Shown here: piece after piece, positions 7,262 through 13,661 of the stretch
Position numbering within the stretch: position 1 is the stretch's first letter
Layout of the letters: each line of letters begins with the position of its first letter
Source of the DNA: NORP309 sp964564165
Lineage (GTDB): Bacteria > Pseudomonadota > Gammaproteobacteria > Xanthomonadales > Marinicellaceae
NCBI GenBank assembly: GCA_964564165.1
Contig: CAZLZZ010000083.1
Location: 1 to 13,661 of the forward strand
DNA: 13,661 nucleotides
Direction: 5' to 3'
The notes under the pieces: generated by a model
The model's database searches: none
What the model was told of the DNA's origin: nothing
The model's input: only the letters and a program-made list of their open reading frames with translations
Translations under genes and position numbers: made by a program

Positions 7262-7423
7262 CCCTAATCCCGATATAGAAACGCGAATTAGAGTACAATT
7301 ACTTGGTATGTATAGCAAATAAAAAAACACGTCGTCACCTTATTTGGTGATAAGTGTTTTTTGGGTTTGCTAGACATACCAAGGGGCTGTGTTATAATCG
7401 TGTTTTCTATGTCGGGATTAGGC
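7262..7423. mobile_element. 162-bp foldback palindrome, MITE-like
   Basis: The two halves are near-complete inverted repeats centred on 7342.5. The outer block CCTAATCCCGATATAGAAA (7263-7281) pairs with 7404-7422. The middle block CTTGGTATGTATAGCAAA (7302-7319) pairs with 7366-7383. The inner block TCACC (7335-7339) pairs with GGTGA (7346-7350) around a 6-nt loop. All three blocks share the same centre, so the arms have no net gap. TA flanks both ends (7260-7261, 7424-7425), compatible with a TA target duplication as in IS630/Tc1-type elements. There is no ORF inside. If transcribed it would form one long hairpin. Confidence 0.68.
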
Positions 7424-7439
7424 TAATACACCAAAACAT

Positions 7440-7497
7440 ATTACAAACGTGATAAATCCCAAAAACAATCTCACTCTTTGCGTAGAGTGTTTGTAAT
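7440..7497 (-). terminator. Dyad with hairpin, possible terminator of the minus-strand hydrolase gene
   Basis: ATTACAAAC (7440-7448) is mirrored by GTTTGTAAT (7489-7497). Inside, CACTCT (7472-7477) pairs with AGAGTG (7484-7489) over TTGCGT. On the minus strand the inner hairpin is followed by AGATTGTTTTT, a T-run set slightly away from the stem. This weakly supports termination of the hydrolase transcript ending at 7579. It could also be a relic of a further repeat element. Confidence 0.33.
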
Positions 7498-7540
7498 GGC
7501 TCAATTATCATAGATGCTGATTATTTAACCAGACAGCAAT

Positions 7541-7559
7541 TCGTCTTCGCGGGAATGAC
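7541..7559 (-). repeat. Short interspersed repeat, second copy
   Basis: The reverse complement reads GTCATTCCCGCGAAGACGA and matches 5374-5392 at 18 of 19 bases in the opposite orientation. This core is a common intergenic repeat in proteobacterial genomes. The two copies bracket the repeat-rich patch. Confidence 0.5.
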
Positions 7560-7578
7560 GCGGGGCCAGTAGTTACAA

Positions 7579-8313
7579 TTAAATTTCAAACTCAACAACA
7601 ATCGGCAAATGATCACTGGCAATTTTGGCACCGTTTTTTTCGTATCTTTTTGCAAAATTGCATTGCAGTTTGCCTTTGTAATAAACCCTATCCAAACCAC
7701 CTCTTGGTGCAAATGATGGAAAAGTTTTGATGGCCGATTCGCCCCAATATTTCGTGCTATCAGTAGCACAAGTAAATCCCAACCCTTCGATAAACAAGGC
7801 ACGCAATAAAGAACGCCAATCATTAAAATCCCCAGCAACAATACAGGGCGTAAAATTTTCAATTTGTTGATATTCTTCTGAATGTGTTAACAAACCCGCT
7901 TGCTTTTGTCTTTCTTTTGCCGATAAGCCTAAGTGTAGATTAAACACCTCTAATGTCTTGTTGGTAGCAATTTCGATACGGGTATGCTGACAGCCTCTGC
8001 GCTTTTTATTGTCGATGGTTAGATTAATATTACGCTCTCTTGATATTGGAAATTTGCTTAAAGTAGCATTGCCATAATAGCCTTTTTTTAAACTGACATT
8101 GTGACCCAATTTGTAGTGAGAAAAACCACAGGCTTCGGCAATTTCCTTAGCGAGGTTGAGTTCTCTTGAACGAGGAACACCTTCATCAACCTCTTGTAAA
8201 AGCACAATATCTGGATTCAAGTGATTAATAATATCAATAATCCTTTCTGGTTTAAATCTTCTATCTAGCCCAATAGCTCGATGAATATTGTAGGTGAGCA
8301 TTTTTATTTTCAT
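7579..8313 (-). CDS. Endonuclease/exonuclease/phosphatase-family metal hydrolase
   Basis: 244 residues covering one whole EEP fold (PF03372 type). The catalytic set is complete: N9 in TYNIH, the metal-binding E41 in LLQEVD, H127 in FNLHLG, D162/N164 in AGDFND, D208 in GLDRVYY, and S233-D234-H235 in SDHLPIV. Members cleave phosphodiesters in DNA, RNA or phospholipid headgroups. The short stand-alone form with TYNIHRAIGLD is common in bacteria and lacks a known substrate. There is no signal peptide, so it is likely cytoplasmic. The ATG overlaps the stop of the upstream oxidase-like pseudogene (ATGA at 8313-8310), so it was once the second gene of an operon. Decay of the first gene could now reduce its translation. 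Confidence 0.9.
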   Translation of the reverse strand: MKIKMLTYNIHRAIGLDRRFKPERIIDIINHLNPDIVLLQEVDEGVPRSRELNLAKEIAEACGFSHYKLGHNVSLKKGYYGNATLSKFPISRERNINLTIDNKKRRGCQHTRIEIATNKTLEVFNLHLGLSAKERQKQAGLLTHSEEYQQIENFTPCIVAGDFNDWRSLLRALFIEGLGFTCATDSTKYWGESAIKTFPSFAPRGGLDRVYYKGKLQCNFAKRYEKNGAKIASDHLPIVVEFEI

Positions 8314-8826
8314 GTGTTTTTGGTCAAAATATTGGTTTCTTTGCCATCAATACTGATTTGATTTTTTTGTTTCCAATAGGCTTTTGTCCGCTCTTGACCT
8401 CTTCGTTTGAAAGAATCAATTAACTGTCCTCTGCCTCCTTTAAACTCATACAAGGGAACAGCCATTCCACAAGAAGTTTGTACCATCTCAATATCCATCA
8501 AAAATATCTGCCTTGCCCCGATATAATCGTCAAACAATTTATAAAGCTCAGCCCATTGATTATCGTTTTTATGAATAACCGACGCATTTCCATACAAGCG
8601 TAATGTCATTCTGGGGAAATTCTGTATATGTGCTGAAGTTTCATTGCCACTGCCTGTTAAATTTAACCACGCTACTTGCTTTTTCATTAATAATTCTAAG
8701 GGTATCTAAACCTTTTGGTGAGATGTTAACCCGGCCGTCAACATCTGCTGTTCCAACAAAAAACAATTGCTGTTGTTTAATAAAACGGGTTAATTTATCA
8801 GAAAGTTGTGTATATTGTTGTCCCAT
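8310..8826 (-). pseudogene. Pyridoxamine 5'-phosphate oxidase-family gene, frameshifted and internally deleted
   Basis: Two overlapping reading frames together make one flavin-binding PNPOx-like protein of about 171 residues. Frame one (from ATG 8826) gives the N-terminus with FFVGTADVDGRVNISPKGLDTLRIINEK. The family then needs QVAWLNLTGSGNE, which is found in the +1 frame. The shift falls in the A-run corresponding to 8680-8684, so one extra base there explains it. A second lesion follows: the family's usual stretch between RMTL and LRLYG (about ten residues, often MFCAFEG...) is absent in frame. The C-terminus (GARQIFLMDIEMVQTSCGMAVPLYEFKG) is normal. The homopolymer shift alone could be a sequencing error. 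The added deletion favours real decay. Confidence 0.78.
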
Positions 8827-8874
8827 ATTAATTTAATGATTCCTAAGCTAATGATTCCAATGCTTTAAAACTAT

Positions 8875-8902
8875 TTGACTATGTAGCCTAACAGGTTAAA
8901 AT
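8875..8902 (+). promoter_or_regulatory. Candidate promoter of trmB and the permease
   Basis: TTGACT (8875-8880), 16-bp spacer, TAAAAT (8897-8902). Transcription would start near 8909. Just upstream, the 10-bp TAATGATTCC is repeated directly at 8834-8843 and 8849-8858, a possible but unproven binding site. Confidence 0.5.
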
Positions 8903-8939
8903 CAAGTCTCATAGAAAAAATTTGAACAAAACAATTTTA

Positions 8940-9656
8940 ATGTCAAAAGCTATTCAACATAAGATTAGAAGCTTTGTACTGCGAGCAGGCAAACTTACCA
9001 ATGGACAAAAACGGGCACTTGATGAACTGCTGCCTGATTTGTTATTGGATGAAACACAAGTTTTTGATAAAAATAAAGCTTTTGGCAATGACAATCCTGT
9101 GTATTTAGATATTGGATTTGGCAATGGCGAATCTTTGATACATATTGCACAACTATATCCTGAGCTTAACTTTGTGGGCATGGAGGTTCATGCACCGGGG
9201 GTTGGGCATTTGTTGTTGAACATTGAAAAACATGAGTTGACCAATATACGTATTTATCAATTTGACGGTGTGGAAGTGTTAAAAGATTGTTTCCAAGAAA
9301 ACAGCATTGATGGCATTCACATTTATTTTCCCGACCCTTGGCACAAAAAACGTCACCACAAAAGACGTTTGATTCAACAGCCATTTGTTGAATCAATTAT
9401 TCCTAAACTTAAAAACAATGCCAGAGTACATATTGCCACAGACTGGCAGGAATATGCACTGCACATTCAAGAAGTCTTTGCTCAGTTTTTACAATTTGAA
9501 AACATTGAAAAGGACAATGGATTTACCAGCAAACCTGATTGGCGTCCCATAACTAAATTTGAACGCCGTGGTATTAACCTCGGGCACAACAGTTATGACT
9601 TGGTTTATCATCTGAACAAAGACAACAAAGGAAACAAAGGAAACAAAGGTCATTAA
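8940..9656 (+). CDS. trmB: tRNA (guanine-N7)-methyltransferase
   Basis: 238 residues from ATG 8940. A TTG 18 bases upstream (8922) would add six residues. I prefer the ATG because the protein then opens MSKAIQHKIRSFVLRAGKLT, as family members do. Neither start has a good ribosome site. TrmB makes m7G46 in the tRNA variable loop using S-adenosylmethionine. The SAM motif is LDIGFGNGESL, followed by GMEVHAPGVG, the signature FPDPWHKKRHHKRRL, ATDWQEYA, and RPITKFERRG, all hallmark TrmB motifs. The C-terminus ends in a low-complexity tail, DNKGNKGNKGH, encoded by a 9-bp tandem repeat (GAAACAAAG) that also supplies the purine-rich ribosome site for the next gene. The stop TAA abuts the permease ATG with no gap. 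Confidence 0.95.
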   Translation: MSKAIQHKIRSFVLRAGKLTNGQKRALDELLPDLLLDETQVFDKNKAFGNDNPVYLDIGFGNGESLIHIAQLYPELNFVGMEVHAPGVGHLLLNIEKHELTNIRIYQFDGVEVLKDCFQENSIDGIHIYFPDPWHKKRHHKRRLIQQPFVESIIPKLKNNARVHIATDWQEYALHIQEVFAQFLQFENIEKDNGFTSKPDWRPITKFERRGINLGHNSYDLVYHLNKDNKGNKGNKGH

Positions 9657-11510
9657 ATGGAAATAGCCGCTTTAGAACTAAACAATGAAATGATGATGGT
9701 ATTGGCAATACTGGCTTATACGGTTATATTGTTCGTTACTGAAGTGATTCGCATTGATGTTGCCGCTATATTAATCTTGGTGTTTTTGGGTTTAACCGGT
9801 TTGGTTCCTGATACCCGTTTATTCGATGGATTTTCATCAAATGCAGTGCTATCAATTATTGCGGTAATGATATTAGGAGCAGGGTTGGATCGAACAGGCG
9901 TGATGAACAAAGTAGCAGGCTTTATCATGAAAATCGGTGGCAAGTCTGAAAAAACTGTCATTCCGGTGGTATCGGGAACAGTGGGTGGCATCTCTGGATT
10001 CATGCAAAATGTCGGTGCAACCGCCCTATTCTTACCTGTGATGAGTCGCATTTCCTCACAAACCAAAATCCCTTTGAGCCGTTTATTGATGCCTATGGGG
10101 TTTTGTGCCATTCTAGGAGGCACCATCACCATGGTGGGGTCTTCTCCGTTGATATTGCTCAATGACCTACTTGAAACATCCAATCATTCATTGCCTCCTG
10201 GGGCCGAAACATTAAAGTCTTTTGGTCTATTTTCCGTCACCCCAATTGGCATTGTATTGTTAATATCTGGTATTGTCTACTTTCTTGTTATTGGTCGATT
10301 TCTACTGCCTAAAGGAGCCACTCAAGATGATTCAACTGGGCAGAAATCCTATGACTATTTCATGGACACCTATGGTATCCATAACAACAAAAAAGAAATC
10401 ATTGTTGGTAAAAATAGCCCATTGGTTGGTAAAACTATTCTTGAGTTAGAAACCTTAATGGAAGACCGAATTAAAATTTTGGCGCTTAACTCTGAGAGTC
10501 ACAGAAAATTATCGCCCTCCAGAAAACACTACCTTTGGTCTGGTGATACGATTGGTGTTTTGGGAGAAAATTCCGATATTAAGGAGATGATAGAAACCTT
10601 TAAACTCACGCCAATTAATGGTTTCAAGCAGTTTAAACACACCTTTAGTGAATCCAATGCCGGCTTATCTGAAGCGGTTATTGTCCCTGGTTCAAGATTT
10701 CTAGGCAAACAACTCAGCGACTTTCATTTCCGACAAGAATTTGGCATCACCATCATTGCCATTTCACGCGGAGATGAAATTTACAAAGGCGAAGACATGC
10801 ACACATTGACACTGCGTATGGGCGATACTTTTGTGCTGTTCGGTGGTTGGCGAGATCAATCGGGCATCAGCAAAAGCAGGAATGTGGCTTTGGTTGGTGA
10901 TGTGCCCACACAACAAGAGCGCCCACAAAAAGTCCCATTTGCCCTATTCTTTTTTGCACTGGCTTTGGTACTGGTGATCTTTACCGATTTTAAACTATCG
11001 ATTGCTCTTTTAACCGGTGCGATTGGCATGATTATTACAGGTGTCATTCACATAGACGAAGCTTATCGGGCAGTGAGTTGGAAAACTGTATTTCTGCTGG
11101 CTTGTTTAATTCCTTTGGGTTATGCCATGGAACACACAGGAACAGCGGCTTGGGTGGCACAACAAATCATATCAAATCTAGGCAATGTTAACCAATACAT
11201 CTACCAATTGGCAATAGCGATTCTGGCTACCGTATTTAGCCTTATTATGTCAAATGTTGGGGCAACTGTTCTGCTTGTGCCCTTGGCGATAAATATTGCT
11301 TTAGAAACAGGTGGAAACCCAGCTATTTACGCATTAATCGTCGCACTGGCAACATCCAACGCATTTATCTTGCCCACCCACCAAGTCAGCGCGCTTATCA
11401 TGGGCCCCGGTGGTTATAAGGTTAAAGACTTTTTAAGAGTTGGCAGCATAATGTCGGTTATTTTTATTGTTGTGATGCTGGTTGCGGTCAATTTATTTAT
11501 TAGTACCTAA
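9657..11510 (+). CDS. SLC13/DASS-family permease with two RCK-C domains
   Basis: 617 residues. N-terminal membrane half (about 10-215), a cytoplasmic insert with two RCK-C (TrkA-C) domains (about 240-320 and 333-400), then the C-terminal membrane half (about 427-615). The halves carry matching transport motifs: QNVGATALFLP (117-127) with TMVGSSPL (158-165), and SNVGATVLLVP (532-542) with PTHQVSALI (563-571). This fits the inverted-repeat fold of sodium-coupled divalent-anion transporters. RCK-C domains usually sense small ligands. Family substrates include dicarboxylates, sulfate and similar anions, and the sequence does not tell which. It starts directly at the trmB stop, so co-transcription is likely, and it is followed 22 bp later by a PLP enzyme that may act on the imported compound. 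Confidence 0.9.
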   Translation: MEIAALELNNEMMMVLAILAYTVILFVTEVIRIDVAAILILVFLGLTGLVPDTRLFDGFSSNAVLSIIAVMILGAGLDRTGVMNKVAGFIMKIGGKSEKTVIPVVSGTVGGISGFMQNVGATALFLPVMSRISSQTKIPLSRLLMPMGFCAILGGTITMVGSSPLILLNDLLETSNHSLPPGAETLKSFGLFSVTPIGIVLLISGIVYFLVIGRFLLPKGATQDDSTGQKSYDYFMDTYGIHNNKKEIIVGKNSPLVGKTILELETLMEDRIKILALNSESHRKLSPSRKHYLWSGDTIGVLGENSDIKEMIETFKLTPINGFKQFKHTFSESNAGLSEAVIVPGSRFLGKQLSDFHFRQEFGITIIAISRGDEIYKGEDMHTLTLRMGDTFVLFGGWRDQSGISKSRNVALVGDVPTQQERPQKVPFALFFFALALVLVIFTDFKLSIALLTGAIGMIITGVIHIDEAYRAVSWKTVFLLACLIPLGYAMEHTGTAAWVAQQIISNLGNVNQYIYQLAIAILATVFSLIMSNVGATVLLVPLAINIALETGGNPAIYALIVALATSNAFILPTHQVSALIMGPGGYKVKDFLRVGSIMSVIFIVVMLVAVNLFIST

Positions 11511-11532
11511 ATTACTAGAGACCTTTGCCTAA

Positions 11533-12620
11533 ATGATAACAAAACCAACACTGTTGTTAGACGAGAAAAAATGTAAAGAAAATATTAACACTATGTTTTC
11601 TAAATCAAAAAGACATAACTTAGAATTTCGTCCACATTTTAAAACACATCAATCATTAGAAATCGGATCTTGGTTTAAAGATGTTGGAGTAAATAAAATT
11701 ACTGTTTCCTCAGTATCAATGGCTGAATATTTTTCTGCACACTGGGATGATATTACTATCGCTTTCCCAACAAACATCTTAGAGATTGAACCGATTAATG
11801 CATTGGCAAAAAAAGTTACTTTAAACCTTTGTATAGAAAACGAAGAAAGTATATTGTTCCTAAGCAAGCATTTGAGATTCAAAGTAAATATTTTCTTGAA
11901 AATAGATGTGGGCTATCATCGAACAGGAATAAACCCTACAAACAGTGCTTTAATCAATACAATTATAGAAAAAATAGATGCGAACCCAATACTAAATTTT
12001 ATCGGTTTTTTAGGTCATGCTGGTCATACATACCAATGCAGAACGCACAGCGCTATTAAAGATGAACATTCTAAAAGTCTAACTATTATGGCTAAACTAA
12101 AAAACACTTATGCAACTCGGCACCCCAATTTAATGATTTCATTAGGAGACACACCGAGTTGTAGCGTTGCCGATGACTTCNNNNNNNNNNAGGTGTTGAT
12201 GAAATTAGACCGGGGAATTTTGTTTTTTATGATTTAACTCAAAATCTTATTGGCTCAAGCTCAATTGCTCAAATAGCAGTTGCATTGGCCTGCCCTATTG
12301 TTGCGATACACAAAGAACGTTCTGAAATAGTAGTTTATGGTGGTGGCGTACACTTCTCAAAAGACAGGTTGGAAGATAAGGAGGGCATAGTATTTGGTAG
12401 AGTAGTAAAAAAAGAAAAAAATGGTTGGGGAGATTTAATTCCGAATACATACGTGAAAAGTTTGTCACAAGAACACGGAATCATTTCTGCTCCAAAAGAG
12501 GACATGGATAAATATAAAATTGGTGATTATTTAATGGTACTTCCTGTACATTCTTGTATGACTGGAGACTTAATGAAAAATTATACTACTTTTGATGGAC
12601 AGAATATTTCAAGATTTTAG
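11533..12620 (+). CDS. DSD1/D-threonine-aldolase-like PLP enzyme, interrupted by an assembly gap
   Basis: 216 residues precede and 142 follow the N-run, about 360 in all, the normal length. The N-terminal alanine-racemase-type barrel has the PLP lysine K37 in RPHFKTHQ. Further barrel features are KIDVGYHRTG and GHAGHTYQC. After the gap, GVDEIRPGNFVFYD is the typical family stretch. Near the end VHSCMT supplies the His-x-Cys pair that binds zinc in D-serine dehydratase Dsd1. Relatives are D-serine dehydratases, D-threonine aldolases and D-threo-3-hydroxyaspartate dehydratases. The exact reaction cannot be told. The frame before the gap and the frame after it differ if the gap is exactly 10 bases. 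They join if the true gap is 3n+2, so I treat it as intact. Its bases look more AT-rich than trmB or the permease, and an IS lies next door, hinting at acquisition. Confidence 0.82.
12181..12190. other. Assembly gap (10 Ns)
   Basis: Ten unresolved bases inside the PLP-enzyme gene. The preceding codon is F216 of VADDF. The following bases are an unpaired A and then GGT GTT GAT (GVD). To keep the reading frame the missing length must be 3n+2, and two bases would be enough to restore a family-like VADDF-x-GVDEIRPG. The Ns are probably a placeholder, not a measured length. Confidence 0.9.
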
Positions 12621-12683
12621 GGCATTTTTATAGTTGAAGATTAACTTGAAATCGCTAAGTGTCAACCAATCTGTCGCATTTTA

Positions 12684-12712
12684 TTAAAAAATAAATGGGG
12701 GTTTTACCCCCA
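12684..12712 (-). terminator. G/C-rich hairpin terminator, minus strand
   Basis: TGGGGG (12696-12701) pairs with CCCCCA (12707-12712) over a TTTTA loop. On the minus strand the stem is followed by TTTATTTTTT (12695-12686). It lies about 115 bp beyond the transposase stop, so it could end that transcript. On the plus strand no T-run follows, so it serves the PLP-enzyme gene poorly. A second C-run (12715-12719) makes the minus strand locally G-rich. Confidence 0.55.
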
Positions 12713-13661
12713 AACCCCCAGGGTATTTGTGAAAAAAATAATGTTTTATGGTACAATGTTCACACGGTACAGGCTGGGGAGCCGATGACCGTAAAAAAGT
12801 AATGTTTTCAAATCTAACATAACAATTATGCTGCTTTCGCATGCACTGATATTGTCTGATCAGTTGATACATTATCACTTGTTGGATTTAAATACACACG
12901 TTCAATTAAGTTCAAGTTTCTTGTTTTTCGACCATTCCAGCGTTGAGGATGGCACTTTTTTGCTCGCTCTATTACTTCTTTTCGTTTCCGCAAAATTTCT
13001 GCATCCAACCCCGCATGGCGTTGGTTCGGCGTCACAAACTTTATAGAACTGTGTCGGTGCTCTTGATTGTACCAATTGACAAAACCATCGACCCATTTAC
13101 GCGCTGCTTGCAAGCTTTCAAATGGCTTCTCTGGATAGCTATAATGATACTTCAATGTTTTGAATAATGATTCTGAAAAAGGGTTATCATTACTAACCCT
13201 TGGGCGTGAGAACGATGGAGCTATGCATAAATCAATGAGCTTAGCTCGCATGGTTAATCCTTTCATTGGCGAACCATTGTCTGAGTGAATAACCAATGAG
13301 TCTTTAGTGATATTTTCTTTTAGATAAATGTCCTGAACCAGCTCTGCTGCATGTGAACTTGATTCACAATCATGCACCTGCCAACCGACTATTTTGCGAC
13401 TGTATATATCCATGAACATGTATAAATAATAATATTGACCTTTGATCAAGCTATTCAAGTAAGTGATGTCCCATGTATAAATTTGATTTACTCGACTGGC
13501 AATGAGTTCTTTGGGCTTCTTTTTGACTACAGAAGTTGATTTACTCCTATGTTTCAATAGGTTATGTTCTCGCATTATTCGATAAAACGTTGATTCCGAT
13601 GCCAGATATTTACCTATATCCAATAGCATTGGGACTATTTGATGCGGAGTTAATGACCTGT
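12700..13661 (-). mobile_element. Partial IS3-family insertion sequence (approximate boundary)
   Basis: The transposase gene defines the element. The downstream IS end must fall between about 12621 and 12825, but no inverted end can be confirmed because the other end is outside the window. Within 12764-12792 an ACGGT...ACCGT dyad encloses GGCT-GGGG-AGCC, which might be part of the IS tail. The start given here is a rough midpoint. Confidence 0.5.
12826..13661 (-). CDS. IS3-family transposase OrfB (DDE integrase), N-terminus cut off by window edge
   Basis: The frame is open to the right edge. Beyond the Met at 13629 it continues upstream as RSLTPHQIVP, so the true start is outside. About 278 residues are seen. 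An HTH_21-like region (LASESTFYRIMREHNLL) precedes the rve catalytic core. The DDE triad is D in YTWDITYL, D in VIHSDNGSP, and E in NPFSESLFKTLKY. The tail has WYNQEHRHSSIKFVTPNQRHAG, standard for IS3-family OrfB. It pairs with a small OrfA by programmed frameshift in complete elements. OrfA is not in view. No frameshift or stop is seen, so it may be active. Confidence 0.93.
   Translation of the reverse strand, partial: RSLTPHQIVPMLLDIGKYLASESTFYRIMREHNLLKHRSKSTSVVKKKPKELIASRVNQIYTWDITYLNSLIKGQYYYLYMFMDIYSRKIVGWQVHDCESSSHAAELVQDIYLKENITKDSLVIHSDNGSPMKGLTMRAKLIDLCIAPSFSRPRVSNDNPFSESLFKTLKYHYSYPEKPFESLQAARKWVDGFVNWYNQEHRHSSIKFVTPNQRHAGLDAEILRKRKEVIERAKKCHPQRWNGRKTRNLNLIERVYLNPTSDNVSTDQTISVHAKAA

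Noticed and set aside
5592..7497. CRISPR array or integron attC cassette array
   Set aside because: The repeats are inverted pairs of different sequences, not regularly spaced direct repeats, and no cas or integrase gene or attC core sites are seen.
8670..8690. Programmed ribosomal frameshift in the PNPOx-like gene at the A-run
   Set aside because: Joining needs a +1 shift, not the -1 shift favoured by A-AAA-AAG slippery sites, the run has only five A, and a second lesion is present.
9716..10183. Minus-strand 155-codon ORF within the permease
   Set aside because: Antisense to a clear membrane transporter with complete motifs; no ribosome site or known fold.
12696..12720. G-quadruplex on the minus strand
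   Set aside because: Only two long G-runs are present with a complementary C-run beside them, so a hairpin terminator explains it better.

Overview
The window looks like ordinary chromosome from an AT-rich proteobacterium, most likely a marine gammaproteobacterium. That rests on proteobacterial-type EtfBA, TrmB and DSD1-like proteins and on copies of the short repeat GTCATTCCCGCGAAG and of REP elements reading GAATCGGGGCTTTAG. A Marinicella-like host is a guess, not a demonstration. A run of ten Ns (12181-12190) shows this is a draft assembly.

Layout, left to right. 1-3536 (minus): the N-terminal 415 residues of a GltD-like Fe-S/FAD/NAD(P)H oxidoreductase, then a coupled pair: a double-FHA, single-TM protein and a TPR-aspartyl/asparaginyl beta-hydroxylase-like protein, joined by a TAATG overlap. 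3606-5510 (plus): etfB-etfA behind an extended -10 promoter and ending at a rho-independent terminator. 5370-7560: a patch rich in small repeats. It holds stacked hairpins, an inverted REP pair, a 165-bp MITE with an 8-bp target duplication, two overlapping small unknown genes, a 158-bp MITE that splits a 125-aa ORF with a CTAG duplication, and a 162-bp foldback palindrome. 7579-8826 (minus): an endonuclease/exonuclease/phosphatase-fold hydrolase and a decayed pyridoxamine-phosphate-oxidase-like gene (frameshift plus internal deletion). 8875-12620 (plus): trmB, an SLC13-type permease with two RCK-C domains, and a DSD1/D-threonine-aldolase-like PLP enzyme interrupted only by the assembly gap. 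12684-13661: an IS3-family transposase that runs off the right edge, with its likely terminator.

How the genes work together. EtfB and EtfA form the heterodimer that carries electrons from flavin dehydrogenases to ETF-quinone oxidoreductase. The oxidoreductase at the left edge is also an electron-transfer flavoenzyme. The FHA and hydroxylase proteins are probably co-translated. TrmB and the permease are directly abutted, and the permease is followed 22 bp later by the PLP enzyme, so uptake and breakdown of a hydroxy-amino acid or dicarboxylate is possible but unproven.

I see no convincing new defence or mobile system. The strongest unusual signals are the three MITE-like elements between 5.6 and 7.4 kb, one of which lets the disrupted gene be rebuilt exactly, and the two broken genes.
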